In this document: piece after piece, positions 42,152 to 51,509 of the stretch
How the letters are laid out: the number at the start of each line of letters is the position of its first letter
Position numbering within the stretch: position 1 is the stretch's first letter
Source: Paenibacillus pinistramenti
GTDB taxonomy: Bacteria > Bacillota > Bacilli > Paenibacillales > Paenibacillaceae
Length of the DNA stretch: 64,000 nucleotides
Reading direction: 5' to 3'
Assembly (NCBI RefSeq): GCF_005869875.1
Contig: NZ_VAWG01000002.1
Span: forward strand, 496,001-560,000
Notes under the pieces: model-generated
Database searches by the model: none
Seen by the model: the letters and a program-made list of their open reading frames with translations, nothing else
What the model was told of the DNA's origin: nothing
Position numbers and translations under genes: made by a program

Positions 42152-43693
42152 TTACTTGGCGTATTCAACCGCCCGTGTTTCGCGAATAACCGTAACTTTA
42201 ATATGTCCTGGATAATCCAGTTCATTTTCAATCGTCTTGGTAATATCGCGGGCAAGACGGAAGCTTTCAGCGTCGTCAATCTTCTCCGGCTGAACCATGA
42301 CACGGACCTCGCGGCCGGCCTGGATCGCATAGGATTTCTCAACACCTTCAAAGGATTCGGAAATTTCCTCCAGCTTCTCGAGCCGCCGGATATAAGTCTC
42401 AAGCGTCTCACGACGGGCTCCCGGACGTGCTGCAGACAGCGCATCCGCTGCTCCAACCAGCATAGCGATAACGGAAGTTGCTTCCTCATCGCCGTGGTGG
42501 GAAGCAATACTGTTGATAACCACAGGATGTTCTTTATATTTCTTGGCCAATTCAACGCCGATTTCCACATGGGAACCTTCGACTTCATGGTCAAGCGCTT
42601 TGCCGATATCGTGGAGCAGACCGGCACGTTTTGCCAGAACAACATCTTCCCCGAGCTCGCCGGCCATCAATCCTGCCAAGTATGCGACCTCCATCGAATG
42701 CTTGAGCACATTTTGACCATAGCTTGTCCGGAATTTCAAGCGACCCAGAATCTTGATCAAATCTGGATGCAGACCGTGAACACCAACCTCAAAGGTTGCT
42801 TGTTCCCCGTACTCCCGAATCCGTTCATCCACCTCGCGGCGGGACTTCTCGACCATCTCTTCGATACGAGCCGGATGAATCCGGCCATCCGCAACCAGCT
42901 TCTCCAGCGCATTGCGGGCAATCTCACGGCGAATAGGATCAAATCCTGACAAAATAACCGCTTCAGGCGTATCATCGATGATAAGATCAATACCAGTCAG
43001 CGTTTCGAGAGCGCGGATATTGCGGCCCTCACGGCCGATAATCCGGCCCTTCATCTCTTCATTTGGCAGTGTTACAACAGATACTGTGGTTTCAGCCACA
43101 TGATCCGCCGCACAGCGTTGAATAGCAAGCGTAATAATCTCGCGGGATTTCTTGTCTGCTTCTTCTTTCGCCTGCTGCTCAATATCTTTGATCATTTGGG
43201 CAGTTTCATGACGGACTTCCTGCTCAACGTTATTCAGAATAACGCTGCGGGCTTCCTCCATCGTAAGATTGGAGATCCGTTCAAGCTCAGCTACCTGTTT
43301 CTTATACAGCAGTTCAATCTGCTGCTGCGTTTCTTCAATACGCTTCTCCTTGCCGGCCATCTGTTCTTCTTTGCGTTCTAATGATTCAATCTTCTTATCC
43401 AGCGACTCTTCCTTTTGCAACAATCGTCTTTCCTGTCGTTGGGCTTCATTCCGACGTTCACGAATGTCTTTATCAGCTTCGGTCCGAAGCTTGTGGATTT
43501 CATCCTTTGCTTCCAAGACCGTTTCTTTCTTCAGTGCTTCTGCTTCTTTCTTCGCGTTATCCACAATCTGGAGTGCGGCCTGTTCTGCACTGGAAATTTT
43601 AGCTTCTGCAAGAGATTTGCGGATAAAATATCCAATCCCGAACCCAAAGAATAAAGCGGCGACAACGAGAATGATCGAAAGCCACGTTGGCAT
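42152..43693 (-). CDS. rny: Ribonuclease Y
   Basis: A 513-residue membrane-anchored endoribonuclease that starts mRNA decay. N-terminal membrane helix ([20 protein letters not shown]), long charged coiled coil (about 30-200), KH domain ([19 protein letters not shown]), and HD domain with [10 protein letters not shown] and [17 protein letters not shown]. The ATG at 43693 has GGGGAGG about seven to eight bases upstream and gives the normal N-terminus (MPTWLS); the GTG at 43702 overlaps the binding site. The RicA partner gene is in this window. Confidence 0.96.
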   Translation of the reverse strand: MPTWLSIILVVAALFFGFGIGYFIRKSLAEAKISSAEQAALQIVDNAKKEAEALKKETVLEAKDEIHKLRTEADKDIRERRNEAQRQERRLLQKEESLDKKIESLERKEEQMAGKEKRIEETQQQIELLYKKQVAELERISNLTMEEARSVILNNVEQEVRHETAQMIKDIEQQAKEEADKKSREIITLAIQRCAADHVAETTVSVVTLPNEEMKGRIIGREGRNIRALETLTGIDLIIDDTPEAVILSGFDPIRREIARNALEKLVADGRIHPARIEEMVEKSRREVDERIREYGEQATFEVGVHGLHPDLIKILGRLKFRTSYGQNVLKHSMEVAYLAGLMAGELGEDVVLAKRAGLLHDIGKALDHEVEGSHVEIGVELAKKYKEHPVVINSIASHHGDEEATSVIAMLVGAADALSAARPGARRETLETYIRRLEKLEEISESFEGVEKSYAIQAGREVRVMVQPEKIDDAESFRLARDITKTIENELDYPGHIKVTVIRETRAVEYAK

Positions 43694-43966
43694 GTCTTTC
43701 ACCTCCCCGTTGTTTTCTCCAAGGCATTCCTTGGGAGTGTGCAGTTTTCAAATTACTTTTCCCTTTAGTTCTCTCACATACTGCTCATGTGCTATTTGTC
43801 CTCTCCTGATGGAAACTGAACCCGCAGGCTGAGGCACAATTAGAATCATTATAGAAAGTACATTTCGGAAAGAAAAATGTCTATAGGATTCTTGTCCATT
43901 TTATTATTCCGCCAAAGAAATTGTCAAGCTGTGACACGTTATAGACCGTTTATTCCAGCATGTTCC

Positions 43967-44686
43967 TCAGAAGAACTCTTCTTCCTGCCCCATCCACTCG
44001 TCAAGCTCTCCCAAATTCCGTACTACACTTGATACAATACTTCCGCTGTATCCGCGCCGCAGCAGGAAAGCCGCAATTTTGCGTTTGCGCGCTCCTTCTT
44101 CTTCGCCGGCAGAACGTTCCCACCGCTTCTGGGCCAGCATTCTTGCGCTTTCAAGCTCCGCATCTTCATTGACCTGATTCAGGGCTGCCTCTATATGAGG
44201 CTTGGAGATGCCCTTCTGCCGCAATTCCTGCCTGATCCACATCTTCCCTTTGCCTCTGCTCTCCAGGCGCTGCTGCGTCCATTCCCTGGCGTACTGGGCG
44301 TCGTTAATATATCCTTCCTGCTCTAAACGCTCCGCTGTTTGTTCAGCTACCGTTTCTTCCCAGCCTTTCTCCTTCAAACGGGCCAGCATCTCGTATTTCG
44401 TCCGGGGCTTTCGTCCCAAAAAGCCAAGTCCAGCCGCATAAGCCTGCTGCTTCTCATCCGTCTGGACAATTTCCTGCAGTTCCAATTTTGAGAATAGGCT
44501 CCCCTTGAGCATTCGAAACTTAATCATTGTGTTTTCATGCACTTCCAGGCAATGATCCGAGAAGCATATCTGGTAACGCTGACGGTTCTTCCAGCCCTGC
44601 AGCTGCTTTACACTTGTGATTTCAAGCTGCTGCTCGGGAAAGGAAGCCAGCGAATCGGCTGGCCGCTCTTCATGTTGACCCCGCAT
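43967..44686 (-). CDS. recX: Regulatory protein RecX
   Basis: A 239-residue helical protein that modulates RecA filament activity. Contains the tandem three-helix repeats: RKPRTKYEMLARLKEKGWEETVAEQTAERLEQEGYINDAQYAREW, then GKGKMWIRQELRQKGISKPHIEAAL, and KRKIAAFLLRRGYSGSIVSSVVRNL. Length is within the range of Bacillales RecX (longer than enterobacterial). GGAGAG lies about nine bases before the ATG. Directly after recA but separated by recA's terminator. Confidence 0.9.
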   Translation of the reverse strand: MRGQHEERPADSLASFPEQQLEITSVKQLQGWKNRQRYQICFSDHCLEVHENTMIKFRMLKGSLFSKLELQEIVQTDEKQQAYAAGLGFLGRKPRTKYEMLARLKEKGWEETVAEQTAERLEQEGYINDAQYAREWTQQRLESRGKGKMWIRQELRQKGISKPHIEAALNQVNEDAELESARMLAQKRWERSAGEEEGARKRKIAAFLLRRGYSGSIVSSVVRNLGELDEWMGQEEEFF

Positions 44687-44740
44687 TTCACCATCTCTCC
44701 CCGTTACCTATAACTTAGACATTTCTATCGATTTCATACG

Positions 44741-44772
44741 AAAAAAAGCGCTCTGATCTGCTACAGAGCGCT
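44741..44772 (-). terminator. Intrinsic terminator of recA
   Basis: AGCGCTCTG (44747-44755) with CAGAGCGCT (44764-44772), then TTTTTTT on the minus strand. Confidence 0.9.
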
Positions 44773-44791
44773 CATCCACTAATATTAAACC

Positions 44792-45853
44792 TTATTCAGC
44801 TTCAAACAGCGCTTGCTCTTCCATCTTCTCCGCTTCTTCCTCTTCCGACGAAGCAGGTGGGACAACCGTAGTCAAACTGCTTGCCTCACGAATCTTCAGT
44901 TCAATCGCATCCGCAATTTCTTTATGTTCCTTCAGGAACAGCTTAGCATTCTCACGGCCTTGGCCTAAACGTTCGCCAGCATAAGAATACCAGGCGCCGC
45001 TCTTGTCCACGATATCCATCTCAACCCCGATATCGACAATACTGCCTTCACGCGAAATGCCTTCACCATACATAATATCGAGCTCGGCTTGTTTGAAAGG
45101 AGGAGCTACCTTATTCTTGACGACCTTCACCCGCGTACGGTTACCGACCATGTCGTTACCCATTTTGATCGTCTCCACACGACGTACATCAAGACGGACT
45201 GTAGAATAGAATTTCAAAGCCCGGCCGCCCGGAGTTGTTTCAGGGTTGCCGAACATAACGCCGACCTTCTCACGCAGCTGGTTGATGAAGATCGCAATCG
45301 TCTTCGATTTACTGATTGCACCGGACAATTTACGGAGAGCCTGAGACATCAGTCTCGCTTGAAGACCTACGTGGGAATCGCCCATTTCGCCTTCAATTTC
45401 CGCTTTCGGAACCAGGGCCGCAACAGAGTCAATGACAATAATATCTACAGCACCGCTGCGCACAAGTGCTTCAGCGATTTCCAAAGCCTGCTCGCCTGTA
45501 TCCGGCTGAGAGAGCAGCAGTTCATCGATGTTTACGCCAAGCTTGCTGGCATAAGAAGGATCGAGAGCGTGTTCTGCGTCAATAAATGCAGCTTGTCCGC
45601 CGATTTTCTGTACCTCAGCAATAGCATGGAGTGCTACCGTAGTTTTACCGGAGGATTCCGGTCCGTACACTTCGATGATACGTCCGCGAGGGAACCCGCC
45701 TGTACCAAGAGCGATATCTAAAGCCAAAGATCCACTAGGGACAATTTCCACCTGCATATGCGTGGATTCACCCAGCTTCATAATGGAACCTTTACCGAAT
45801 TGTTTTTCTATTTGACGAAGCGCCATTTCCAACGCTGCACGACGATCTGACAA
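44792..45853 (-). CDS. recA: Recombinase RecA
   Basis: A 353-residue strand-exchange ATPase and SOS coprotease. Begins [28 protein letters not shown]; Walker [10 protein letters not shown] (about 65-73), Walker [11 protein letters not shown], loop regions and MAW family pattern are intact. It starts with TTG (45853), with AAGGA about ten bases upstream; the N-terminus matches Bacillus RecA exactly in layout, so an internal ATG is unlikely. A consensus promoter and LexA box lie upstream. Confidence 0.98.
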   Translation of the reverse strand: MSDRRAALEMALRQIEKQFGKGSIMKLGESTHMQVEIVPSGSLALDIALGTGGFPRGRIIEVYGPESSGKTTVALHAIAEVQKIGGQAAFIDAEHALDPSYASKLGVNIDELLLSQPDTGEQALEIAEALVRSGAVDIIVIDSVAALVPKAEIEGEMGDSHVGLQARLMSQALRKLSGAISKSKTIAIFINQLREKVGVMFGNPETTPGGRALKFYSTVRLDVRRVETIKMGNDMVGNRTRVKVVKNKVAPPFKQAELDIMYGEGISREGSIVDIGVEMDIVDKSGAWYSYAGERLGQGRENAKLFLKEHKEIADAIELKIREASSLTTVVPPASSEEEEAEKMEEQALFEAE

Positions 45854-45901
45854 TCAGCTCACATCCTTAATAAGAGTAACCTTACTGTTCTTACTACTTA
45901 A

Positions 45902-45952
45902 ATTATACCTCGTTTTAGTGCTTTTGCCAAGCATTTTTCGAACATACATTCG
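45902..45952 (-). promoter_or_regulatory. recA promoter with LexA (SOS) box
   Basis: Minus strand: -35 TTGGCA (45925-45930), 17-base spacer, -10 TATAAT (45902-45907). CGAACATACATTCG at 45939-45952 matches the Gram-positive LexA box CGAACN4GTTCG at all but one position, eight bases upstream of the -35. Confidence 0.85.
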
Positions 45953-46002
45953 TTTTTCTTGGGGTTTTGGGTTGGATGCACCTCCAGGATCTGCCAAATA
46001 TA

Positions 46003-46047
46003 CAAAAAAAGAACCGCAGCAATCTCATTAAAGTTGCTGCGGTTCTT
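46003..46047 (-). terminator. Intrinsic terminator of cinA
   Basis: A perfect 14-bp stem AAGAACCGCAGCAA/TTGCTGCGGTTCTT (46009-46022 with 46034-46047) followed by TTTTTTTG on the minus strand. Confidence 0.92.
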
Positions 46048-46113
46048 CCGCTGACCTCATTATAAATGATAACCTCTCGGTATGCAAAACAAACTGTGAT
46101 CCCGGTACCGACC

Positions 46114-47376
46114 TCAGCTTTGAGACCGTTCCTTTAATTTCAGCCATAGATGGTAGAGAACCGTCTTAGCCGAACGGATCCGGATGGTATCCCGATTCCC
46201 CTTAAAGTGCAGTTCATGGGTGGTTGTCTGTCCGTCCCGTTCGGATATTCCGATGTAGACCAGACCAACCGGTTTCCGTTCTGAATAAGCCGGCCCGGCA
46301 ACTCCCGTGACGGACAGCCCGTAATCCGCATCCATCACCATTCTTACCTGCTCGGCAAGCACCTCGGCCGTTTCACTGCTGACCGCTCCCGGCGCATTCT
46401 CCCCCTCCAGCAAATCGCGAGGGACATTGAGCAGCTTCTCCTTCATTTCATTGGAATAACAAACGATGCCGCCTCTAAAAACAGTAGCGCAGCCGGGTAC
46501 CGATGTCATATTGCCCATGAGCAGCCCGCCAGTACAGCTTTCTGCGATTGCGACTGTCAACCCAAGTTCCGTAAGCAGATCAACAATTGCTTTTTCAATC
46601 GGAACATCTTCATTTGCATACAAATTGTCCGGCAGTCTCTTCTGGATTTGAAGCTGACAAGCATCAAGCCTTTCATCCGCTTCACTAACTGAAGATGCTT
46701 TGGTAGAGATGCGGACCGAAACTTCGCCTTCCTTGGCATAAGGAGCTATTGTCGGATCACTTTGTCCCTCTATCAGATCTAAGAGTTCGGTTTCCAGTGC
46801 AGATTCGCCGATTCCCGCAAACTTAAGCATCCGTGAGTACAGCGGCTTCTCCTCTGTCAGCACATGCTGCATAATCCAGGTTTTGGCCTGCTCCTCAAAC
46901 ATCGGGATCATTTCTTTGGGCGGGCCAGGCAAAAGTATGTAATGCTTGCCATTCTCCGATAAGGCGTTGCCGATCGCAAGGCCCGTAGCATTCGGCAGGG
47001 GTGCCGCTCCATCAATAGACAAAGCCTGGCGTTTGTTATTCTCCGTCATAGGACGAGAACGCTCTTTGAAGAACTGCTCCACATGATCCATAGCCACACG
47101 GTCGATATGAAGCGAGCGTCCCAAGACAGCGGCTACTGCGTCTTTAGTCAAGTCGTCCAAGGTCGGTCCTAAACCACCGGTAAACAGGAGAATATCCGCA
47201 CGCTCCTGCGCCGTAAGAATCGCTTGCTTCAGACGGTCCAGATTATCACCAACCACGGTCTGAAAAAAAACGTCAATACCAAGCGCCGCAAGCTCCTGCG
47301 ACAAATACTGCGCGTTACTGTTAACAATCTGACCAAGCAGCAGCTCGGTTCCCACAGCAATAATTTCGGCTTTCAA
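46114..47376 (-). CDS. cinA: Competence/damage-inducible protein A (CinA), NMN amidase type
   Basis: A 420-residue two-domain protein. N-terminal MoCF-like domain (AEIIAVGTELLLGQIVNSNAQYLS, TGGLGPTLDDLTKDA, LPGPPKEM) with ADP-ribose/NMN-related pyrophosphatase activity in relatives; C-terminal PncC domain (AESCTGGLLMGNMTSVPGCATVFRGGIVCYSN, SVTGVAGP) that deamidates nicotinamide mononucleotide. TTG at 47376 with AAAGGGAG eight bases upstream is preferred over GTG 47385. It lies between pgsA and recA, the conserved order, and adds a third NAD-recycling enzyme to this window. Confidence 0.93.
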   Translation of the reverse strand: MKAEIIAVGTELLLGQIVNSNAQYLSQELAALGIDVFFQTVVGDNLDRLKQAILTAQERADILLFTGGLGPTLDDLTKDAVAAVLGRSLHIDRVAMDHVEQFFKERSRPMTENNKRQALSIDGAAPLPNATGLAIGNALSENGKHYILLPGPPKEMIPMFEEQAKTWIMQHVLTEEKPLYSRMLKFAGIGESALETELLDLIEGQSDPTIAPYAKEGEVSVRISTKASSVSEADERLDACQLQIQKRLPDNLYANEDVPIEKAIVDLLTELGLTVAIAESCTGGLLMGNMTSVPGCATVFRGGIVCYSNEMKEKLLNVPRDLLEGENAPGAVSSETAEVLAEQVRMVMDADYGLSVTGVAGPAYSERKPVGLVYIGISERDGQTTTHELHFKGNRDTIRIRSAKTVLYHLWLKLKERSQS

Positions 47377-47414
47377 ACACTTCACTCCCTTTGCTGCATT
47401 CGCTATGGATTCAA

Positions 47415-47999
47415 TCAGATCTTGGACAGGGAAAGGATGTTTTTGTTCTTCACAAAATAGTCAATACCCGAGTAAATCGTAATCACCGCAGCGAGCCAGA
47501 TCGCGATGTCATCAAACGGGATATTCAGCCATTCAAACGGGAAATTATTCAGCAGCAATGCACTGATGGCAATAATTTGAGTGATAGTCTTCGCTTTACC
47601 CCATTTGCTCGCAGCAATTACGGAGCCCTCAAGCAGAGCAACCTCACGCAGGCCTGTAACAGCAAATTCACGGCTGATAATAATAACCGAAATCCACGCG
47701 TTGCACTTGCCCATCGCAGTCAGCGAAATAAGAACCGCTGCTACAAGCAGTTTATCCGCCAGCGGATCCAAAAGTTTGCCCAAGTTAGTCACCATATTGT
47801 TCTTGCGGGCAAGATAACCGTCAATACCGTCCGTGCTTGCCGCAAGAATAAACAAAAGCGCAGCAATCAGCTGATTTAAAGGCAGCGTATAAGCTCCCCA
47901 ATGAAGGGTGCTGAAATTCTTCTCGTCGATCAGCAAAAACACCAGCATAAGCGGTATTAGAAATATCCGGGACAATGTAATTTTATTCGGTAAATTCAC
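47415..47999 (-). CDS. pgsA: CDP-diacylglycerol-glycerol-3-phosphate 3-phosphatidyltransferase
   Basis: A 194-residue membrane enzyme making phosphatidylglycerol phosphate. The CDP-alcohol phosphotransferase motif D-G-x2-A-R-x8-G-x3-D-x3-D is complete in TDGIDGYLARKNN ... GKLLDPLADK (about 55-80). Several membrane helices surround it. GTG start at 47999 with GGGAGG seven bases upstream. In the conserved rodZ-pgsA-cinA-recA order. Confidence 0.96.
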   Translation of the reverse strand: MNLPNKITLSRIFLIPLMLVFLLIDEKNFSTLHWGAYTLPLNQLIAALLFILAASTDGIDGYLARKNNMVTNLGKLLDPLADKLLVAAVLISLTAMGKCNAWISVIIISREFAVTGLREVALLEGSVIAASKWGKAKTITQIIAISALLLNNFPFEWLNIPFDDIAIWLAAVITIYSGIDYFVKNKNILSLSKI

Positions 48000-48191
48000 G
48001 CTTCTTCCTCCCTGCAGCCGTTCCGGACTCTGCCTCTGCTTGCTTCTTTCTTTAATAAGCCGTTCACCATATTTCCCCCAATAAATGCAGACTATAGTTT
48101 AGCCAATAGATCTTAACAAGTATAATATACGGCAAAATAAGAGTCAAAATATCCATTTTGAGGGATTTTCCAGGAATGCCTACACGAGCCT

Positions 48192-48683
48192 TTACTTGAA
48201 ATTCGTGAACTGCAGGTCAAGTTGAAGGTCAGCGTTTCGAAGCAAAGCCATGACCGATTGAAGATCGTCTTTGCTTTTGCCCGTCACCCGGATGGAGTCT
48301 CCTTGAATCTGGCTTTTCACTTTTAATTTGGAATCACGGATCAGCACATTGATTTTCTTGGCAATATCCTGCTCAATTCCCTGTTTAAGCTTTATGCGCT
48401 GGCGCACGGTTCCCAAGGAAGCAGGTTCAACCTTGCCGTAGTCCAGATTTTTGATCGGAAGCCCGCGTTTGATCATCTTGGACTGCAGAATATCGATCAC
48501 GGCTCCAAGCTTGTAGTCATCATCTGAAACGATAACTAGCGCATCCTTCTCAAGCGTCAAGCTGCTCTTGCTGTTCTTGAAATCAAAGCGTGTCTCGATC
48601 TCCCGTTCTGTTTGATGAATAGCGTTCGTTAATTCCTGCATGTCAAATTTTGAAACAATGTCAAATGAACTTTCAGAAGCCAT
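48192..48683 (-). CDS. YajQ-family nucleotide-binding protein
   Basis: A 163-residue UPF0234/YajQ protein, two RNP-like folds; relatives bind nucleotides or cyclic-di-GMP, role here unknown. Signature SFDIVSKFDMQELTNAIHQ ... EIETRFDFKNSKS ... QSKMIKRGLPIKNLDYG ... IQGDSIRVTGKSKDDLQ. Normal length. AAAGGAAAGTGA precedes the ATG. It is placed between pgsA and the small membrane protein, an insertion compared with the Bacillus order. Confidence 0.93.
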   Translation of the reverse strand: MASESSFDIVSKFDMQELTNAIHQTEREIETRFDFKNSKSSLTLEKDALVIVSDDDYKLGAVIDILQSKMIKRGLPIKNLDYGKVEPASLGTVRQRIKLKQGIEQDIAKKINVLIRDSKLKVKSQIQGDSIRVTGKSKDDLQSVMALLRNADLQLDLQFTNFK

Positions 48684-48775
48684 GCGATCACTTTCCTTTT
48701 CTCTATAGTAATGTTATCTATTATAGAAAAAACGGCCTGCCAAGTCCATTTCCCACCTTATTTAACCACCAGGGT

Positions 48776-48818
48776 ATAAAATAAAACAGGCCTCTTTCTG
48801 AAGGGAAAGGGCCTGCTC
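48776..48818 (-). terminator. Intrinsic terminator of the small membrane protein gene
   Basis: CAGGCC-CTTTC with GAAAG-GGCCTG stem (48787-48815), then TTTTATTTTAT on the minus strand. Confidence 0.8.
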
Positions 48819-48831
48819 TTGGCATCCGATT

Positions 48832-48996
48832 CTAACGTGTGTTTCGTGCAGGAGTTCTGAACATATTCAAAATTCCAAGCACGATGTGAGCCAAACCAAA
48901 ACCTAAAATTCCGTATCCCCATGCACTGGGCGTCAGGTAATAACCGATCAAAGATACGATAATCCCAAGTCCGGCTACAATCCAGCTTGTAGTCAC
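48832..48996 (-). CDS. Small two-helix membrane protein (54 aa)
   Basis: Not assigned to a named family. The GTG at 48996 has GAGAGGTG eight bases upstream; the frame is open to 49017. The product begins TTSWIVAGLGIIVSLIGYYLTPS and continues WGYGILGFGLAHIVLGILNMFRTP, i.e. two hydrophobic helices with a short loop and a basic tail (ARNTR). It lies between rodZ and yajQ with its own terminator. Likely a membrane-embedded accessory protein; no function can be read. Confidence 0.7.
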   Translation of the reverse strand: MTTSWIVAGLGIIVSLIGYYLTPSAWGYGILGFGLAHIVLGILNMFRTPARNTR

Positions 48997-49093
48997 GATG
49001 TTCACACCTCTCTTCAATTCCAGAATACCTTAACTCTGACTCTAAGCAGCAGCAAGGTTATTCTTTCCCATAAAGACAGGCATTATACGGCAG

Positions 49094-50080
49094 CTATGGC
49101 TGCGTAGACTCCTCCGTTCCTGTATTCAGGGAGTTCCCGCCATCTGTTCCCGCAGTATCCCCGGAAACCAGGCTGAGCTGGATTTTGGCTGTATTCCGGT
49201 CATCAACAACCGGCTGTCCCCCAACCGTTATCGTTGTATAAGGAGAAGCACCGGATTTAATGTACATCCCCTGGCTGTCCAGGTTATAACTGATCGTATC
49301 TCCGTCCTCCATCGTTGCGTAGAAGAGCTTGTCGCCGTTCTTATCGCCTTGACGGACCTCTACCCAGCTTCTTCCGCCGCTGGCCGTAATTTGAACCGGG
49401 ACGGGAGCCTGGTTAGGGCTCTGAACGTTAAACTGCAGCGCGCTGCCTGTTTTGCCATCCTGGGTCACTACAACGCCGTCCACAGCCGGCGCCGCCGAGC
49501 TGTCCGCACTGCTTGCAGCTTCGCTGGAGGAAGGATCCGGCGAAGGAGAGACTGAAGGAGTAGCTGAAGCATCGCTGCTGACAGCCGCAGAAGGCACTGA
49601 ACTTGCCTGAACCGCCCCTCCTGCTGCGGAACTGGGATCTATCTCTCCGCTTGTAACCGGCGTTGGATCAGCGGCCTGATTCCCGTCACCTTTGTTGTTA
49701 TTAATCACAACTAAGTAGATCACCGCAACAATGACAACTAAAAATGACCACATGAGCAAAGTAGGCAGCCATTTGGAATTTCCTTCAGATGCCGGCTTTG
49801 TCCTTCTTCGCTGAAGCACCGGCTCCATCACCGGCTCCGGATCTGCGGAAGGCACATTGCTCTGATGCTCGGTCAGCAGATCATCTGCATTAACCCCGAC
49901 AGCCTCTGCGTAGGTCTTAATGAATGCCCTGACATAGAAGCTTCCTGGAAGAACTTTATAGTCACCGGCCTCGATGGCCTCCAAGTATCTTTTGCGAATC
50001 TTTGTCATTTCCTGTACATCATCCAGCGATAAGCCGCGTGCCATACGCGCTTCTCTCAATTGCTGGCCTAAATCTGACAT
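49094..50080 (-). CDS. rodZ: Cell-shape protein RodZ (YmfM-type)
   Basis: A 328-residue RodZ homologue linking MreB filaments to the membrane. Cytoplasmic N-terminal helix-turn-helix (QQLREARMARGLSLDDVQEMTKIRKRYLEAIE), a basic juxtamembrane segment, one membrane helix (about 105-128, LPTLLMWSFLVVIVAVIYLVVI), then a Ser/Ala/Pro-rich linker and a C-terminal DUF4115 domain (ITASGGRSWVEVRQGDKNGDKLFYATMEDGDTISYN). The binding site AGGAGGTGAT lies eight bases (from AGGAGG) before the ATG at 50080, one of the strongest in the window. Confidence 0.92.
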   Translation of the reverse strand: MSDLGQQLREARMARGLSLDDVQEMTKIRKRYLEAIEAGDYKVLPGSFYVRAFIKTYAEAVGVNADDLLTEHQSNVPSADPEPVMEPVLQRRRTKPASEGNSKWLPTLLMWSFLVVIVAVIYLVVINNNKGDGNQAADPTPVTSGEIDPSSAAGGAVQASSVPSAAVSSDASATPSVSPSPDPSSSEAASSADSSAAPAVDGVVVTQDGKTGSALQFNVQSPNQAPVPVQITASGGRSWVEVRQGDKNGDKLFYATMEDGDTISYNLDSQGMYIKSGASPYTTITVGGQPVVDDRNTAKIQLSLVSGDTAGTDGGNSLNTGTEESTQP

Positions 50081-50119
50081 AACCATCACCTCCTATTACT
50101 AATTTTGGCTGTTTATAAG

Positions 50120-50890
50120 TCACACATCTTCGTTGTAGACCGTAACAAACGTATCATAAACGATTTCCTCATCCGGATTGTTTCGCAGTTCAATAATAAT
50201 GTCAAAATCGTCATATCCGTAATCAGATTCCTTCATAAAAACATCCGGATGCTCCACAACCTTCGTAGAAGGCATGGACATAATGTTCTGGAGCAGCTGG
50301 TAGTGTTTCTCATTTGAACGCAGTGTACTCACGATTCCATCAATAATAAACACATTTGAAGGATTACACTCCTCTTCAGACATCTGGCTGCGTACCGTCT
50401 GCCGAAGAAGCGTCGAAGAAACAAAGGTCCAGTGCTTCATTGCACAAACGCTGCCGGCAATAATCGATTCCGTTTTGCCCACTCTCGGCATGCCGCGCAA
50501 ACCGATCACCTGATGGCCTTCCCTTTTAAATAATTCACCCAAAAAGTCAACGAGCAACCCAAGTTCATCCCGTGTAAACCGGAAAGTTTTCAAATCATCC
50601 GAATCCCGGTCGATGTAGCGGCCATGCCGGACAGCCAAAATATCGACAAGCTTTGGATGCCGCAAAGCCGAAACGGTAATGCTGCCAACCGTGTCCAGCA
50701 TATCCCCAAGCAGCTTAATTTTCCGTTCATCGTCTGTTTCAAGCAGCATGCCGCGGGTTTTCCCCTCAACCCCGTTAATGGTTAAAATATTAACCTCTAG
50801 CATCCCCAGCATGGAGGCAATATCCCCCAGCAGGCCCGGACGGTTCTTATGTATGGTATATTCCAGATACCACTGTTGTTTATCTCCCAA
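50120..50890 (-). CDS. ymfK: YmfK-type protein (DUF3388, ACT and P-loop)
   Basis: A 256-residue conserved protein; function unknown. An N-terminal ACT-like domain (QQWYLEYTIHKNRPGLLGDIASMLGMLEVNILTINGVEG) precedes a nucleotide-binding region with P-loop-like GMPRVGKTES (about 135-144) and Walker-B-like VFIIDGIVS. Start probably TTG at 50890 with AAAGGG eight bases upstream; GTG at 50899 overlaps that site. It lies between ymfJ and rodZ, as in Bacillus. Confidence 0.88.
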   Translation of the reverse strand: MGDKQQWYLEYTIHKNRPGLLGDIASMLGMLEVNILTINGVEGKTRGMLLETDDERKIKLLGDMLDTVGSITVSALRHPKLVDILAVRHGRYIDRDSDDLKTFRFTRDELGLLVDFLGELFKREGHQVIGLRGMPRVGKTESIIAGSVCAMKHWTFVSSTLLRQTVRSQMSEEECNPSNVFIIDGIVSTLRSNEKHYQLLQNIMSMPSTKVVEHPDVFMKESDYGYDDFDIIIELRNNPDEEIVYDTFVTVYNEDV

Positions 50891-51054
50891 AACGCACACC
50901 CTTTCTTTCCTTCATGAATTATTCGACAACTTCAGGCATAATTCCTTCAAATTCGATCAAAGTCGTCGTTGATCACGAACAACACATCATTTTTAATGAT
51001 ATAAAAAATGATATTGAATGGCAAGTTGGGCAAGCGGGGAAGACATGCAAAAAG

Positions 51055-51081
51055 TACGAAAAGCTCCCTTCCGGGAGCTTT
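51055..51081 (-). terminator. Intrinsic terminator after ymfJ
   Basis: AAAGCTCCC (51060-51068) with GGGAGCTTT (51073-51081), then TTCGTACTTTTTG on the minus strand. Confidence 0.75.
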
Positions 51082-51165
51082 CCGCCACTCATGCTTGCAG
51101 TACCTTTAGGACAATTACTTCTGCCCAGCTTGGAAGCGGAGTAGTACTCGAAGGCTGCCGCTTGC

Positions 51166-51420
51166 TTATGAGTTTTTCTTCGCTAATTTGACCATCAGCC
51201 TGGCAATCGTTCTGCGCTCGTTCTCGTCGCCGACTTCCCAAAGCTCTTTGAGCGCACGGTTGGAAGCATTCTGCGGATCGACTTTATCTTCGAGAAAGCC
51301 CCCAATTTCATATGCCAAATTTGCAATGGTCTCTTCGCTCATCCCGGAATTCTCAGCGTGTTGGATACGTTCACCAAGGAACTTCTTCCAGGAATCAAAG
51401 TTATTCAATACGGATGACAT
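51166..51420 (-). CDS. ymfJ: DUF3243 protein (YmfJ-type)
   Basis: An 84-residue DUF3243 protein of unknown function: SSVLNNFDSWKKFLGERIQHAENSGMSEETIANLAYEIGGFLEDKVDPQNASNRALKELWEVGDENERRTIARLMVKL. All-helical, acidic, soluble. GGGAGGAG lies about seven bases before the ATG. In the conserved ymfI-ymfJ-ymfK order. Confidence 0.92.
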   Translation of the reverse strand: MSSVLNNFDSWKKFLGERIQHAENSGMSEETIANLAYEIGGFLEDKVDPQNASNRALKELWEVGDENERRTIARLMVKLAKKNS

Positions 51421-51509
51421 GTCAGTACTCCTCCCATCACTTAGCGAATGAATTTGATTAACACTCGTAATATGTGATAAAGAGGGCTTATTTATTCAGA
51501 TCAATCCGG

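Noticed and set aside
42052-42645. Upstream extension of ymdB to 462 codons
   Set aside because: The extension overlaps rny and the rny terminator, and is not family-like. A TTG with a good ribosome binding site gives the exact family length of 264.
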